From Owenia fusiformis (taxonomy: Eukaryota > Annelida > Polychaeta > Sabellida > Oweniidae), in contig CAIIXF020000012.1 of NCBI GenBank assembly GCA_903813345.2, positions 36,500,528-36,564,527 of the forward strand: a stretch of 64,000 nt of DNA, in the 5' to 3' direction. Each line of letters begins with the position of its first letter. Position 1 is the stretch's first letter. Shown one piece after another: positions 48,001 through 55,711 of this stretch. Both the position numbers and the translations under genes were made by a program. The notes under the pieces were generated by a model, which was given only the letters and a program-made list of their open reading frames with translations, did no database searches and had not been told where the DNA came from.

Positions 48001-51000
48001 ACACAAGACAATTGCATTATTTTCATATCCCTAAATGCTCTAAACTTTCCCTTCACTATCTAGGTCCTAATCTTTGGAATGCTCTACCCCATGATATTAA
48101 AAAATGCTCCACTCTAAATATTTTCAAATCTTCATATAAAAAACTACTCATCTAACGATAATGTATAATACCAATATCATACTATACTGTTGATTTTATA
48201 CTGATACCTGATTTTTGTAACATTTTTACATTGTACATCCTTAGATTAATTGTTAATACCATTTTTATATACCTACATGTAACATAATATAAGTATTTTC
48301 TTTTATATGTAGTCTAGATGTCATTTTAATGATTTCTGTTAGACCGCAACATATACCCACTAGGGTGTCTAGCGGCTTGTTTTTATAGTGTATATTATAT
48401 AAGAACTATGAAATAAATTGAATTGAATTGAATTGAATTATATATTTATTATATATTTTTATTTTTTGGGATCTTGTTTTTACGGCGTTCGCATTAAATA
48501 CAAACCACTCTGTTACGTCACGTATATGACGTTCGTTGAATTATCGCAATCAAAATGTCAGACGAAATGGAATTTCCATTGCAATTTATCTGACTATTCA
48601 ATGTTCGCTGGATAATAATTCCCAATGGGATAAACGGACAATCCTATAGTTTTTCAAAAATATCACTTATATCCACTCATGGATATCAGTATCTTCACTC
48701 ATTCGCTGCGCTCACTCGCGAAGATATCAATATCCACTCATGGATATAAGTGATATTTTTTCAGAGCCATAGGATATTCCTATATTATTCCATAGTTAGC
48801 ATGATATCCATAGGATAACATGTCAAAATAAAAACGGTATTTTTGAAATCAGTGGTAAAATATGATATTTTTGGCAAATTTTCACTTAACCATAGCATAC
48901 GGTGTTTTAGCCATGACATGCGGCGTCGTATGCCATGGTTTATGGATTTTTGCTACTTCAGACTCAAAACGAGCCTAAGTGTCAATATCGCCGTATCGTT
49001 TGGAAAATTCGTTTTAAATCACTTAATTCCCGAAGATTCTGATGATGACTTTAACTATGGAATATAAAGAACATCCTATGATTTACTCGTGATATGATTT
49101 TAATCCACTCATGGATGTTGATATCTGCACTCTCTCGCTACGCTCACTCGTGCAGATATCATATCCATTCGTGGATAAAAATCATATCACTCATAAATCA
49201 CTGGATATCCTCTATTTAAGATGTGATATTCGATAGTTTAAAAGTGATATTCGATGGTTTGTAAATTGTTTGCTAAAATATGATATCTTGATCCACATAT
49301 CAAATATATCATCATGTGATATTCGATCTATATCCTCCTTGCAACCATGGGATAAAGCTTTACGTCCCGCTCCAAGCGGGCAGATATAGTATATCTGCCC
49401 GCTACGTCATAATCGCCGCTTGCATATTTGTTCATAATTTGTAACGTTCGCGGAATGACTGTAAACGGCAATGGAGAAAACACAGACAATCCGGGTCTGT
49501 AGTTAAAAAAAGGGAAAGAGCATCCACTTTATCAATAAAAAATTCGAGAAAATAAATATGGGAATATTTGAGAGAACATGAAAATCCGCCCACGGCCAAG
49601 AAAACAAAACTGGACATGAATATTCTAAAATATTTCCACGATTTAACAATGTGAACCAGATGACCAAGATTGGTATGGGATAAACATATCCTATAGTCAG
49701 GATATTGGGATTATCCCTTGGCCAATATATAGGGGTTATGGTTATTTTATCCAAAACCTCCAAGTGCATAACTGTTGTATATAGTTTAGCATGATATGTA
49801 CTTCTTTCTGTAACTGGAATACGATTCTAATATACAAGCAGCACATACGTATTCCCGGGGAACCATAAATATTTTGTGTAGGGTGTGGACATTTTTCTTT
49901 TCATTTCTCTAAAATCAGATTATTCTCATAAAATTCATACAAAGTTGGGCCTAAGCCTCTATTTTCGTATTCTGCATGTTAAGATATTTATAATGTAAAA
50001 CCTAAGAGATAAATTCAATGTCTTCAGTTGAGAATAAGTATAAGGTAAATGTGTGAATTCTGCTTGTTGTTGCACTATTTTTATAATAAACAAGGTTCGA
50101 TACGCAACACTGAATAGACTGCAGTCATAGCTTAGTTGTAAAGAAAACAAAAGAAGTTGGGACGTGGTCATGCTTGAATACGATTTTAAATATATCGCCG
50201 TTTACATTTGTTGAAATCGGCCTGTATTAATTTCAACAGGTGATCGGTGTACAAGGGCATATATTTGAGTTATTGGTTTAACGATAAGTATGACCTATGA
50301 GTGGGCAACGTTTTACAAATGCATGAAACAAATACTCCAATGGCCTAATCTCAATTTTCCTGCATAAACTATTACATTGAAATGATGGTCATTTGCTCTC
50401 TAACTTCCGCACCGCATACGTAACTTCGTAACAATTCAATAAGCCAAGACAGGACCGCTATAATCGCTACATGCCAGTGAACGTATACTTATACTTATAA
50501 ATAAACGTACAAGGTGTTTCATAATGTGGGATTTTCGTCAGGAAAGATCTTCTCGGACTGTAATAAATAAAGGTCAAAGGGATGCCATTTGTACTTTCTT
50601 GAATTGTAGCATGTTTAGTTGATCCAAATGTGTTTGTCTAGAATAAAACAGGCTCATATATAGTACATATGTTATAGACCCATCTCTTCTCAAATTGACT
50701 TTTTGGAGACGCTCGTTATGAAACACCCTGTATGTCATTTGTTGAGCTACTGAATGGGTCGTTTCCAGGAATTGCTAGAACCTACTGGTTTGATTGGTTT
50801 TTCAAATCGATGGTTAAAGTATTTGATTGGATACTGTTCATACTCAGCCAATTAATTTTAAAAAATATTTGCGGTCAATTGTTCCACGCACATGTAGTTA
50901 AAGCTTTATACGGAGATCCAACTGTATACGTTTATCATCTACGTATTTATACCGTTTTGTAAGTTCATAGAACTTATACTGAGCATGAAAACATTGAAAT

Positions 51001-52376
51001 AATCAACTTGTTTATGTAATGACTCACTTTAAAGGATCATGTTTATAATACGCTACAACTACTAGAACACGGAAGCAAGCATTTAATTATAATGTGCATA
51101 ATCTACACGTGCAGATGACAGTGCATTCACAGTCTCTAGTTGATGGAGCTTTTCTATATCGGGAATAGTTATGTTCCATTAAGTACAATTTGAAATTGAT
51201 TTTAGTAAATATAATAGTTCAACATGACCCTTTAAAGTATACGTATACGTATAAGTTGTACTTTCACTTATGTGCGAAATCTCTCTTATATATCATATTT
51301 TCTATAGTTTAGTGAATTTCGATCACGAACTGTTCAGAAACAACAGTTAAAACGAAGATTGTCCGCGTCAGTTTTGATTGTGCTGCGTTGAAACCAATGG
51401 GGTTTTCTCATTTGCATAATCACGCGACATAGACGGTTATGGTTGATTTCCGAAGCAGGGTAACACACATTTCCAGAAAACACAATCGGCACTTAAATTA
51501 CATTTCCCTGTTTATTCTGTTCGTATCAACCCTTTTTTAAATGTCATATATTTAAGTTAATCAATTATGTAGCTAGTGATGTGAATGGATTGCAATGCAA
51601 TAGAGTAAAATAACCGCAAAACGGTACAGAAAAAGGTACCTAGGTCTGAGAAAACATACCCCTCTATACAACATTGTCTAATGAAGACCAAACAAAGCCC
51701 CGGATGTCGTGTCGTTTCTCGTTTCGTTTGGTACACAACTAAGCCCCGGGTATTAAACAAGCCCTTGGTGAAACGTTAGAAAGTGAAGAGATTCTATGCA
51801 TGCACCTGTCCATCCGGGTTTGAAAGGACACCATTATTATTGGTGCAATTGAAAATACTTGACGCATTGTGATGGACCAACTTTGGTCAATCAATTTAGT
51901 ATATTTTATCGCCCTACAAGTTACAAAGTACCTACAAGATAAGCTTGAATGACGTAGGTGCTTAGTCATCTGAAAACGAAATCTCTGATTTGAACATCTA
52001 CTAACCTTTCATGTTTATAATTATAAGGACTCATTCAAAATCATAGTACATCCCTTTTCATAAGTTTGGTAATAATAGGTTTTCAAGGATGACATCTCAA
52101 AATCTGGCAATATTTGAATCTTAGCTTTGTTCCAATGAGCATGATTTCATGACAATTTCCAAATTCAATTTTATTTTCCAGGGGACAGCTGCAGAATGGC
52201 GGACAGTGTTTTATATTTGTGCTGGGGTCTACATATTTGGACTTGCCGTATTCTTGATCCTCGCAAAAGGGGAGGTCCAACCGTGGGCCACAGCTAGCAG
52301 ATACACAGAAGAAAACTTTCCTATGGATGAACACATCCAAAAGCGCCTCGTTGATAAACAAGATAAAACAAGATAA
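27024..52376 (+). CDS. SLC17-family (sialin-like) anion transporter, ten coding exons
   Basis: Multi-pass MFS transporter of the SLC17 family, which contains lysosomal sialin, vesicular glutamate transporters and Na-phosphate cotransporters. Coding segments: 27024-27060, 27855-28099, 28245-28478, 28639-28726, 28837-28932, 29455-29741, 29992-30124, 30940-31090, 32566-32656, 52182-52376. All introns are GT-AG and the phases join without a stop, giving 518 residues, normal for the family. Seen: Arg39 in TM1 followed by [10 protein letters not shown]; the TM2 stretch [14 protein letters not shown] motif A as [12 protein letters not shown] (124-135); [18 protein letters not shown] (177-194); [16 protein letters not shown] (304-319); NHVDIAP near 416-422. 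The first lumenal loop has two N-glycosylation sequons (Asn62, Asn70). The TM7 sequence fits sialin better than VGLUTs. The start was chosen for the in-phase splice to exon 2 and a good context (G at -3 and +4). The substrate cannot be read from sequence. Odd: a 19.5-kb last intron holding a donor-site array, and Thr172 where a conserved Glu is expected. Confidence 0.93.
27855..28099 (+). CDS. SLC17-like exon 2 (TM1 and lumenal loop)
   Basis: Residues 13-94, after a TTTCAG acceptor. Contains TM1 (about 22-48) with the family's conserved Arg (Arg39), then a lumenal loop with sequons at Asn62 and Asn70. The donor after Thr94 is GTATGA, a weaker site. A reading frame continuing upstream of 27855 is intronic, because its residues do not match the family. 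Confidence 0.92.
28245..28478 (+). CDS. SLC17-like exon 3 (TM2-TM4)
   Basis: Residues 95-172, phase 0 at both ends. HGEFEWD is the usual SLC17 entry into TM2. It is followed by TM2, MFS motif A (124-135), TM3 and the start of TM4 with Arg165. The acceptor is GTAG after a poor pyrimidine tract; the donor is GTATGT. The exon ends GFGT, where most relatives have a Glu before the next Gly. Confidence 0.93.
28639..28726 (+). CDS. SLC17-like exon 4 (TM4 end, cytosolic loop)
   Basis: Residues 173-201 plus one base. Encodes [20 protein letters not shown], the most diagnostic SLC17 stretch, including His180 (corresponding, as I recall, to His183 of human sialin). The acceptor is CCACCAG and the donor GTAAGT. 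Confidence 0.95.
28837..28932 (+). CDS. SLC17-like exon 5 (TM5)
   Basis: Residues 202-234, ending in [11 protein letters not shown], which matches the family pattern GWxxxFYxxG. TM5 is about 203-219. Acceptor TTTTAG, donor GTATAC. The following intron holds a dispersed repeat also seen at 6001-6347. Confidence 0.94.
28974..29348 (+). repeat. Dispersed repeat, copy 2, inside SLC17-like intron 5
   Basis: Same orientation and about 350 bp shared with 6001-6347. Fills most of this 522-bp intron, whose neighbours are 110 and 250 bp, so the insertion explains the intron's extra length. Confidence 0.8.
29455..29741 (+). CDS. SLC17-like exon 6 (TM6, cytosolic loop, TM7)
   Basis: Residues 234-329. 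TM6 is about 236-250, followed by [10 protein letters not shown] and an acidic, basic-rich cytosolic loop, then TM7 with [19 protein letters not shown] (301-319). VGLUTs have an Arg in this TM7 region; this protein has Asn, as in sialin-type members. The exon ends at phase 0 with a GTAAGA donor. Confidence 0.95.
29992..30124 (+). CDS. SLC17-like exon 7 (TM8)
   Basis: Residues 330-373 plus one base: NGFLSALPY opens TM8, followed by [11 protein letters not shown] and the start of TM9's approach (RKLFQTI). The acceptor CTACAG is clean; the donor is GTATAT. Confidence 0.94.
30940..31090 (+). CDS. SLC17-like exon 8 (TM9, TM10)
   Basis: Residues 374-422 plus two bases of Met423. Contains TM9, TM10 and [11 protein letters not shown], a family hallmark. 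Acceptor TTTTAG, donor GTTAGT. The 1.5-kb intron that follows carries the repeat block at 31200-32225. Confidence 0.94.
31200..32225. repeat. aaaatggcggcc repeat block with gacggaca tail, intron 8
   Basis: About six imperfect units of 140-190 bp with ACGAAAAATGGCGGCCATTT, TTGAAAAT, GGCATCAGCATATA and CCGTTCACTGGTATTTGAG. It ends in (GACGGACA)n at 32137-32185 and TTTGTTCGGTGGGATATTAG. Such units with a GACGGACA tail are common intergenic repeats in molluscs (general knowledge). The minus-strand frames are artefacts of it. Confidence 0.75.
32566..32656 (+). CDS. SLC17-like exon 9 (TM11), seed of the 68-bp array
   Basis: Completes Met423 and encodes [17 protein letters not shown] and [12 protein letters not shown] up to Asn454. 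Acceptor TTCAG, donor AAT|GTAAGTAAA. The last 51 bases of this exon plus the first 17 of the intron form unit 1 of the 153-copy array. Skipping this donor for any later one would read 18 more codons (starting VSKCKRHF) to a TAA, ending the protein at 472 residues without TM12. So only the first donor supports the full-length protein. Confidence 0.95.
32606..43117 (+). repeat. 68-bp tandem array of exon end plus splice donor (153 units)
   Basis: Units run from the ACACTTTCTGG of exon 9 (32606) through the exon end, GTAAGT and AAATGCAAGCG to the next ACACTTTCTGG. The last regular unit boundary is at 43010, and 10,404/68 is exactly 153, so no net indel has accumulated. A 72-bp degenerate unit (43010-43081) and a partial one (from 43082) follow. 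The commonest variant is GGT/GGC in the Val-Gly-Val codons, silent in the exon frame. Rarer variants are CGAATGG, CCTATGG and CTAATTG. I noticed only four altered donors (37485, 38301, 40817, 41361). There is no convincing 3' splice site inside a unit. The antisense strand of the consensus lacks stops in all frames. The array is the start of intron 9. Confidence 0.98.
43118..44667. other. Intron 9 after the array; no gene; 23-N assembly gap
   Basis: Ordinary AT-rich sequence. A run of 23 N (44112-44134) marks a small unresolved gap. No exon-like frame matching SLC17. Confidence 0.6.
44668..45850. mobile_element. 1.2-kb inverted-repeat element made of 15-bp end repeats
   Basis: The left end has CCCAGTTGTCCGAAA repeated about four times with variants (44673-44750). 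The right end (45768-45850) has the complement GGTTTCGGACAACTGG repeated four times. Spacing and order of variants match in mirror image. The interior (44750-45760) has a G13 run and no transposase. Confidence 0.7.
46010..46100. repeat. tatct(c/t)cccgc short repeat
   Basis: CATATCTCCCG(T/C) and GTATCTTCCCGC recur five times. Nearby, ATCCAAAACCTCCGAGT (46319) has a direct counterpart ATCCAAAACCTCCAAGT (49749). Confidence 0.5.
46587..48437 (+). pseudogene. 5'-truncated non-LTR retrotransposon, reverse transcriptase remnant
   Basis: Decayed LINE open reading frame of the jockey/CR1 type. From 46601 the frame reads toward [15 protein letters not shown], then TAG at 46766, then [62 protein letters not shown] and the catalytic FADD (47348-47359). 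A +1 frameshift falls near 47505-47540, then [18 protein letters not shown], a TAA at 47724, and [12 protein letters not shown] to a stop at 48155. The 3' UTR ends in (TTGAA)n at about 48412-48437, a simple-repeat tail used by several LINE clades. No endonuclease domain: the 5' part is missing. Orientation is the same as the host SLC17-like gene. Confidence 0.9.
48640..48778. repeat. Long hairpin, loop with cgctgcgctcactcgcg
   Basis: ATATCACTTATATCCACTCA and its partner ATATCCACTCATGGATATAA pair over about 55 bp on each side of a GC-rich loop (48697-48718). The arms also contain the small palindrome ATCCACTCATGGAT. Confidence 0.75.
49070..49210. repeat. Second long hairpin with a similar loop
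   Basis: GTGATATGATTTTAATCCAC and GATATCTGCAC on the left face GTGCAGATATCATATCC and AAAATCATATCAC on the right, around the loop TCTCTCGCTACGCTCACTC. The loop matches that of 48640-48778 in 13 of about 16 bases. Confidence 0.75.
49375..49403. repeat. Perfect 29-bp palindrome (14-bp arms)
   Basis: AGCGGGCAGATATA, one G, TATATCTGCCCGCT. GC-rich at the base in an AT-rich setting. Function unknown. Confidence 0.85.
49404..50479. other. No gene seen (intron 9)
   Basis: AT-rich, short frames only. Confidence 0.5.
50480..51286. mobile_element. MITE copy B, upstream of exon 10
   Basis: About 800 bp, close in sequence to copy C (53813-54671), same orientation. The right end GTGCGAAATCTCTCT is intact; the left end begins only at ACGTATACTTATACTTATA, so the outer left inverted repeat is lost. 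The frame starting YVIC-like at 50732 ([17 protein letters not shown]) also exists in copy C and is not a known protein. Confidence 0.75.
51287..52181. other. End of intron 9; no gene seen
   Basis: Ordinary sequence ending in the exon 10 acceptor tract. Nothing else recognised. Confidence 0.5.
52182..52376 (+). CDS. SLC17-like exon 10 (TM12, C-terminus, stop)
   Basis: Phase 0 after a pyrimidine-rich TTTTCCAG acceptor. Encodes [17 protein letters not shown], which matches the SLC17 pattern T..EW..VFY at the start of TM12, then a hydrophilic tail ending KTR and TAA. It is separated from exon 9 by 19,525 bp. The family match is strong, so the wide spacing is real in this assembly rather than a wrong exon. 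Confidence 0.93.
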   Translation, partial: GTAAEWRTVFYICAGVYIFGLAVFLILAKGEVQPWATASRYTEENFPMDEHIQKRLVDKQDKTR

Positions 52377-52620
52377 ACAACTCGAACTGATAACGAATGA
52401 GGAATGACCAATCTAGAAAACCACAATCAAAAGCATGATTGATTTAAAAACTGAAAATTTTTTGTCATGAGCCTATGCGAAAGAGGTTATTCTTTGAAAT
52501 AATTGTCAAGTTTATTTCACAAGCCTATGCGAAAGAGGTTATTCTTTGAAGGTCAGATAAAGAAATATATCATATATTTTCACCCGGTCATTCTAAAACT
52601 GAATAAAACAGGTTAAATTA
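52377..52620 (+). promoter_or_regulatory. Likely SLC17-like 3' UTR with AATAAA at 52602
   Basis: AATAAA at 52602-52607 is the first canonical polyadenylation hexamer after the stop, giving a 3' UTR of about 250 bp. The UTR contains a 29-bp exact direct repeat (52470-52498 and 52522-52550, core GCCTATGCGAAAGAGG), spaced 52 bp apart. Confidence 0.5.
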
Positions 52621-52902
52621 ACGAAAGTTCCATATTTCCATATTTTCACAATTGTACATGATATGTTCATACAGATACAATATCATGAAAAATCTGGTAT
52701 CATTGGTATCATATGAATACGAAAAAACTGATAATCATATTGAAAACATGAAATTGGATGCTAGTTCATCTTTGGTTTTATTTTTTTTCTTTAAACCTTG
52801 AGATATGAGTAAATACATTTGAGTTATTCAATAATTCTTATAACACAATCGTACTATCGACCCATTGGAAGTTATTTATATGCTTGTGATGTAATCACTT
52901 AA

Positions 52903-53659
52903 TAGGGAGGTTAAGATTAGCGTAAAATATACGTGTACCTATCCCTATTCGTATGTTTGTTACGGATGCGTATAGGTAATGCGTATTGCAAAATGAGTTT
53001 AAGATTAACGTAAAAAGCTACGAAACCGTATGCTACAATCTATGATAAAAATGACATCCTAATTATAGAATGAAAACCATGCGATGGCTTATATGGTATA
53101 TACCAGTACATGTCACCTCCAAGAATGTTATATACTTCAGAGAGAGTGTGGTGTAGCTACTGTAGTTGGGAGGGGGTGTTGCTTGTGGGCCCCCTAATAA
53201 GACAGTGACTTAAGGCGAAATGTTAAATTTCTAGCATGATCCAGCAATGAGAGTGATCAAAATAGTAAAGTTAAACAATTCAAACCACGAGAAAATGGCT
53301 GATTTCATGCATTTACAATAAGCAAAACTTATGAAGAATGTGTTAATTCAACAATTTCATGCATCATCACATGGCATCGTTTATCGCATCAATGAATGTG
53401 TTCGACCACTTAATTTCTATGCAGATCGAATGAGAAATGTTTGTTGTTACTATTTTAAAGTTTAATGTATGATTTTTGATCTAGAAATGACATAATTTGT
53501 TTGATAAAAACATACGTTTTCGAATTACCTATCTTTGGCCATTTATAGGTAATTACGTATCGTAAACCCTGTAACTTAGGTAAAATACCGCTTAGTGTAA
53601 TAACAAACTACGTATAGGTATAGGTAAATGGGTTATTTACGCTAATCTTAAACTCCCTA
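52903..53659. mobile_element. TA-flanked inverted-repeat MITE
   Basis: TA then GGGAGGTTAAGATTAGCGTA at the left; TTTACGCTAATCTTAAACTC and CC then TA at the right. Inner arms carry TATAGGTA words. Likely Tc1/mariner-type; no coding frame. Confidence 0.65.
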
Positions 53660-53812
53660 ATAACCCAATGTCAAACACTCAAGCAAATTGGCCTTTATAG
53701 CGTCAAAAAGACACTTGTTGTATTATTTTGACATTTGAAACTTGAAATGACCAACCTGACAGAAAAATGATATTTGACTTACAGTAAAGATACGATTTAC
53801 TGTTCACCTATT

Positions 53813-54671
53813 AGAGAGATTTCGCACCTAGTGAAAGTACAACTTATAACGTATACTTATACTTATAGGTAAACGTACAAGGTGTTTCATAATGTGAGCT
53901 TTTCGTCAGGAAAGATCTTCTCGGACTGTAATAAATACAGATCAAAAGGATGCCATTTGTACTTCCTTGAATTGTAGCATGTTTAGTTGATCCAAATGTG
54001 TTTGTCTAGAATAAAATAGGCTCATATAGTACATATGTTGTAGACCCATCACTTCTCATATTGACTTTTTGGAGATGCTCGTTATGAAACACCCTGTATG
54101 TCATATGTTGAGCTACTGAATGGGTCGTTTCCAGGAATTGCTAGAACCTACAGGTTTGATTGGTGTTTCACATTGATGGTTAAAGTATTTGATTGGATAC
54201 TGTTCCCACTCAGCCAATTAATCTTTAAAAATGCTTGCGGTCAATTGTTCCACACACATGTAGGCAAATCTTTATACGGTGATCCAACTTTATACGTTAT
54301 CATTTACGTAAATATACCGTTTTGTAAGTTCATTGAACTTATACTGATCATGAAAACATTGAAATAATCAACTTGTTTATGTAATGACTCACTTTAAAGA
54401 ATCATGACTCCCTTTAAAGGATCGTGTTTATAATACACTACAACTACAAGGACACGGAAGCAAGCATTTAATTATAATGTGCATAATCTACACATGCAGA
54501 TGACAGTGCATTCATAGTCTCTAGTTGATGGAGCTTTTCTATAACGGGAATAGTTATGTTCCATTAAGTACAATTTAAAATTGATTTTAGTAAATATAAT
54601 AGTTCGACATGACCCTTTAAACTATACGTATACGTGTAAGTTGTACTTTCACTTATGTGCGAAATCTCTCT
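53813..54671. mobile_element. MITE copy C, downstream of exon 10
   Basis: Complete copy: AGAGAGATTTCGCAC at the left, GTGCGAAATCTCTCT at the right, inner AAGTACAACTTATA and CGTATACTTATACTTATA inverted arms. ATT lies on both sides. Contains a small internal duplication (CCCTTTAAAGGAT) absent from copy B. Confidence 0.8.
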
Positions 54672-55711
54672 ATTGTTAATAGAAATGTCCTTATAGATGG
54701 CTAAAATTGAATACGAAAACATGTTTGGGTTTCATCATTGATTTCATTGTATCATAGCTATAGTGTCCATTGCTACACCTGAAAATTATTGAATTAATGA
54801 AAATGTTAACTATGCAATCGATCACAATAAATGTTACATATGAGATAAAACTAATTTATCAGATAGATTTTAAATATTAATATTTGTTTAAAATGACAGT
54901 GAAAAAGTATGAAGCGTACGAAGACAGATCAATTATGAGAATAAGACAAGCAAATAATCTTATAACACACAAGTGCAACTAATTGTTATTTTGGACTCGT
55001 ACATTTCATTAACGAAAGGTCCTGGATTGTGTTTTGATAGGACTAAGACAATTCGAAGGTAGGCTTATTATTAATACGGACTGAGTGAGGGAAGCATGTT
55101 TGTGAGCGATATGCCGCGCTACACAGGGGCCTCGCCTGAACCTAGATTTGGCGAGGCAAATCTAAATAGTCGAGGTAAAGTATTAATGACAATAATATGA
55201 GATGAATTATCATAAGACTACTCCCGTGCAATATTTGTATGTACGTTTGAGATCTCATGAAATCCTATTCGGTAATATTTAGAAAAAACTTGTTGACTAT
55301 GATCAATATTGATATTTTGATGTAGGCATATTTTTTACTAATTTTAAAAGGTCAATACTAACTGGCGTTTAATGTAGTTTTTAAAGTTTCATCAGATAAC
55401 TCTAGTTTTAGTACCATCACCCCTTTTTAATATTTGAAATTGAATTCTACAACGGCCATCGGAAATGTTGAAATTCTCAAGAAATAGTGCACTATGATTT
55501 GTTTATCACGTTAAAAGTTTATTTTTTGATGAAAGAAAAAATTGTTATTGTCGTCTTATTTCTTTTGGGACACCTTGTATATAAGCAAATTTGTTTTTGA
55601 TGATGGTTGGCGGGCTTTTCCGGTATACATGTAGATACAGTTCTAATCTTTCCGCAATGATTAATATTGACTAATATTTGATGTTTTAATGCAATTGCCT
55701 TTTTGAGCTAT
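54672..55711. other. No gene seen
   Basis: AT-rich, nothing recognised. Confidence 0.5.

Larger units (their letters stand above)
46350..49356. mobile_element. Foldback element, interrupted by a LINE fragment
   Basis: Left arm 46350-46487 (TTATCCCATGGTTAAAAGGA, TATAGATCGAATATCAC) is the inverse of right arm 49217-49356. Both arms contain repeated ATCGAATATCACTTTT words. The LINE at 46587-48437 sits inside, and two further strong hairpins follow (48640-48778, 49070-49210). No own transposase seen. Confidence 0.65.

Noticed and set aside
47469-48155. Separate small genes downstream of the reverse transcriptase ORF
   Set aside because: They are the continuation of the same LINE frame after one frameshift and one stop.
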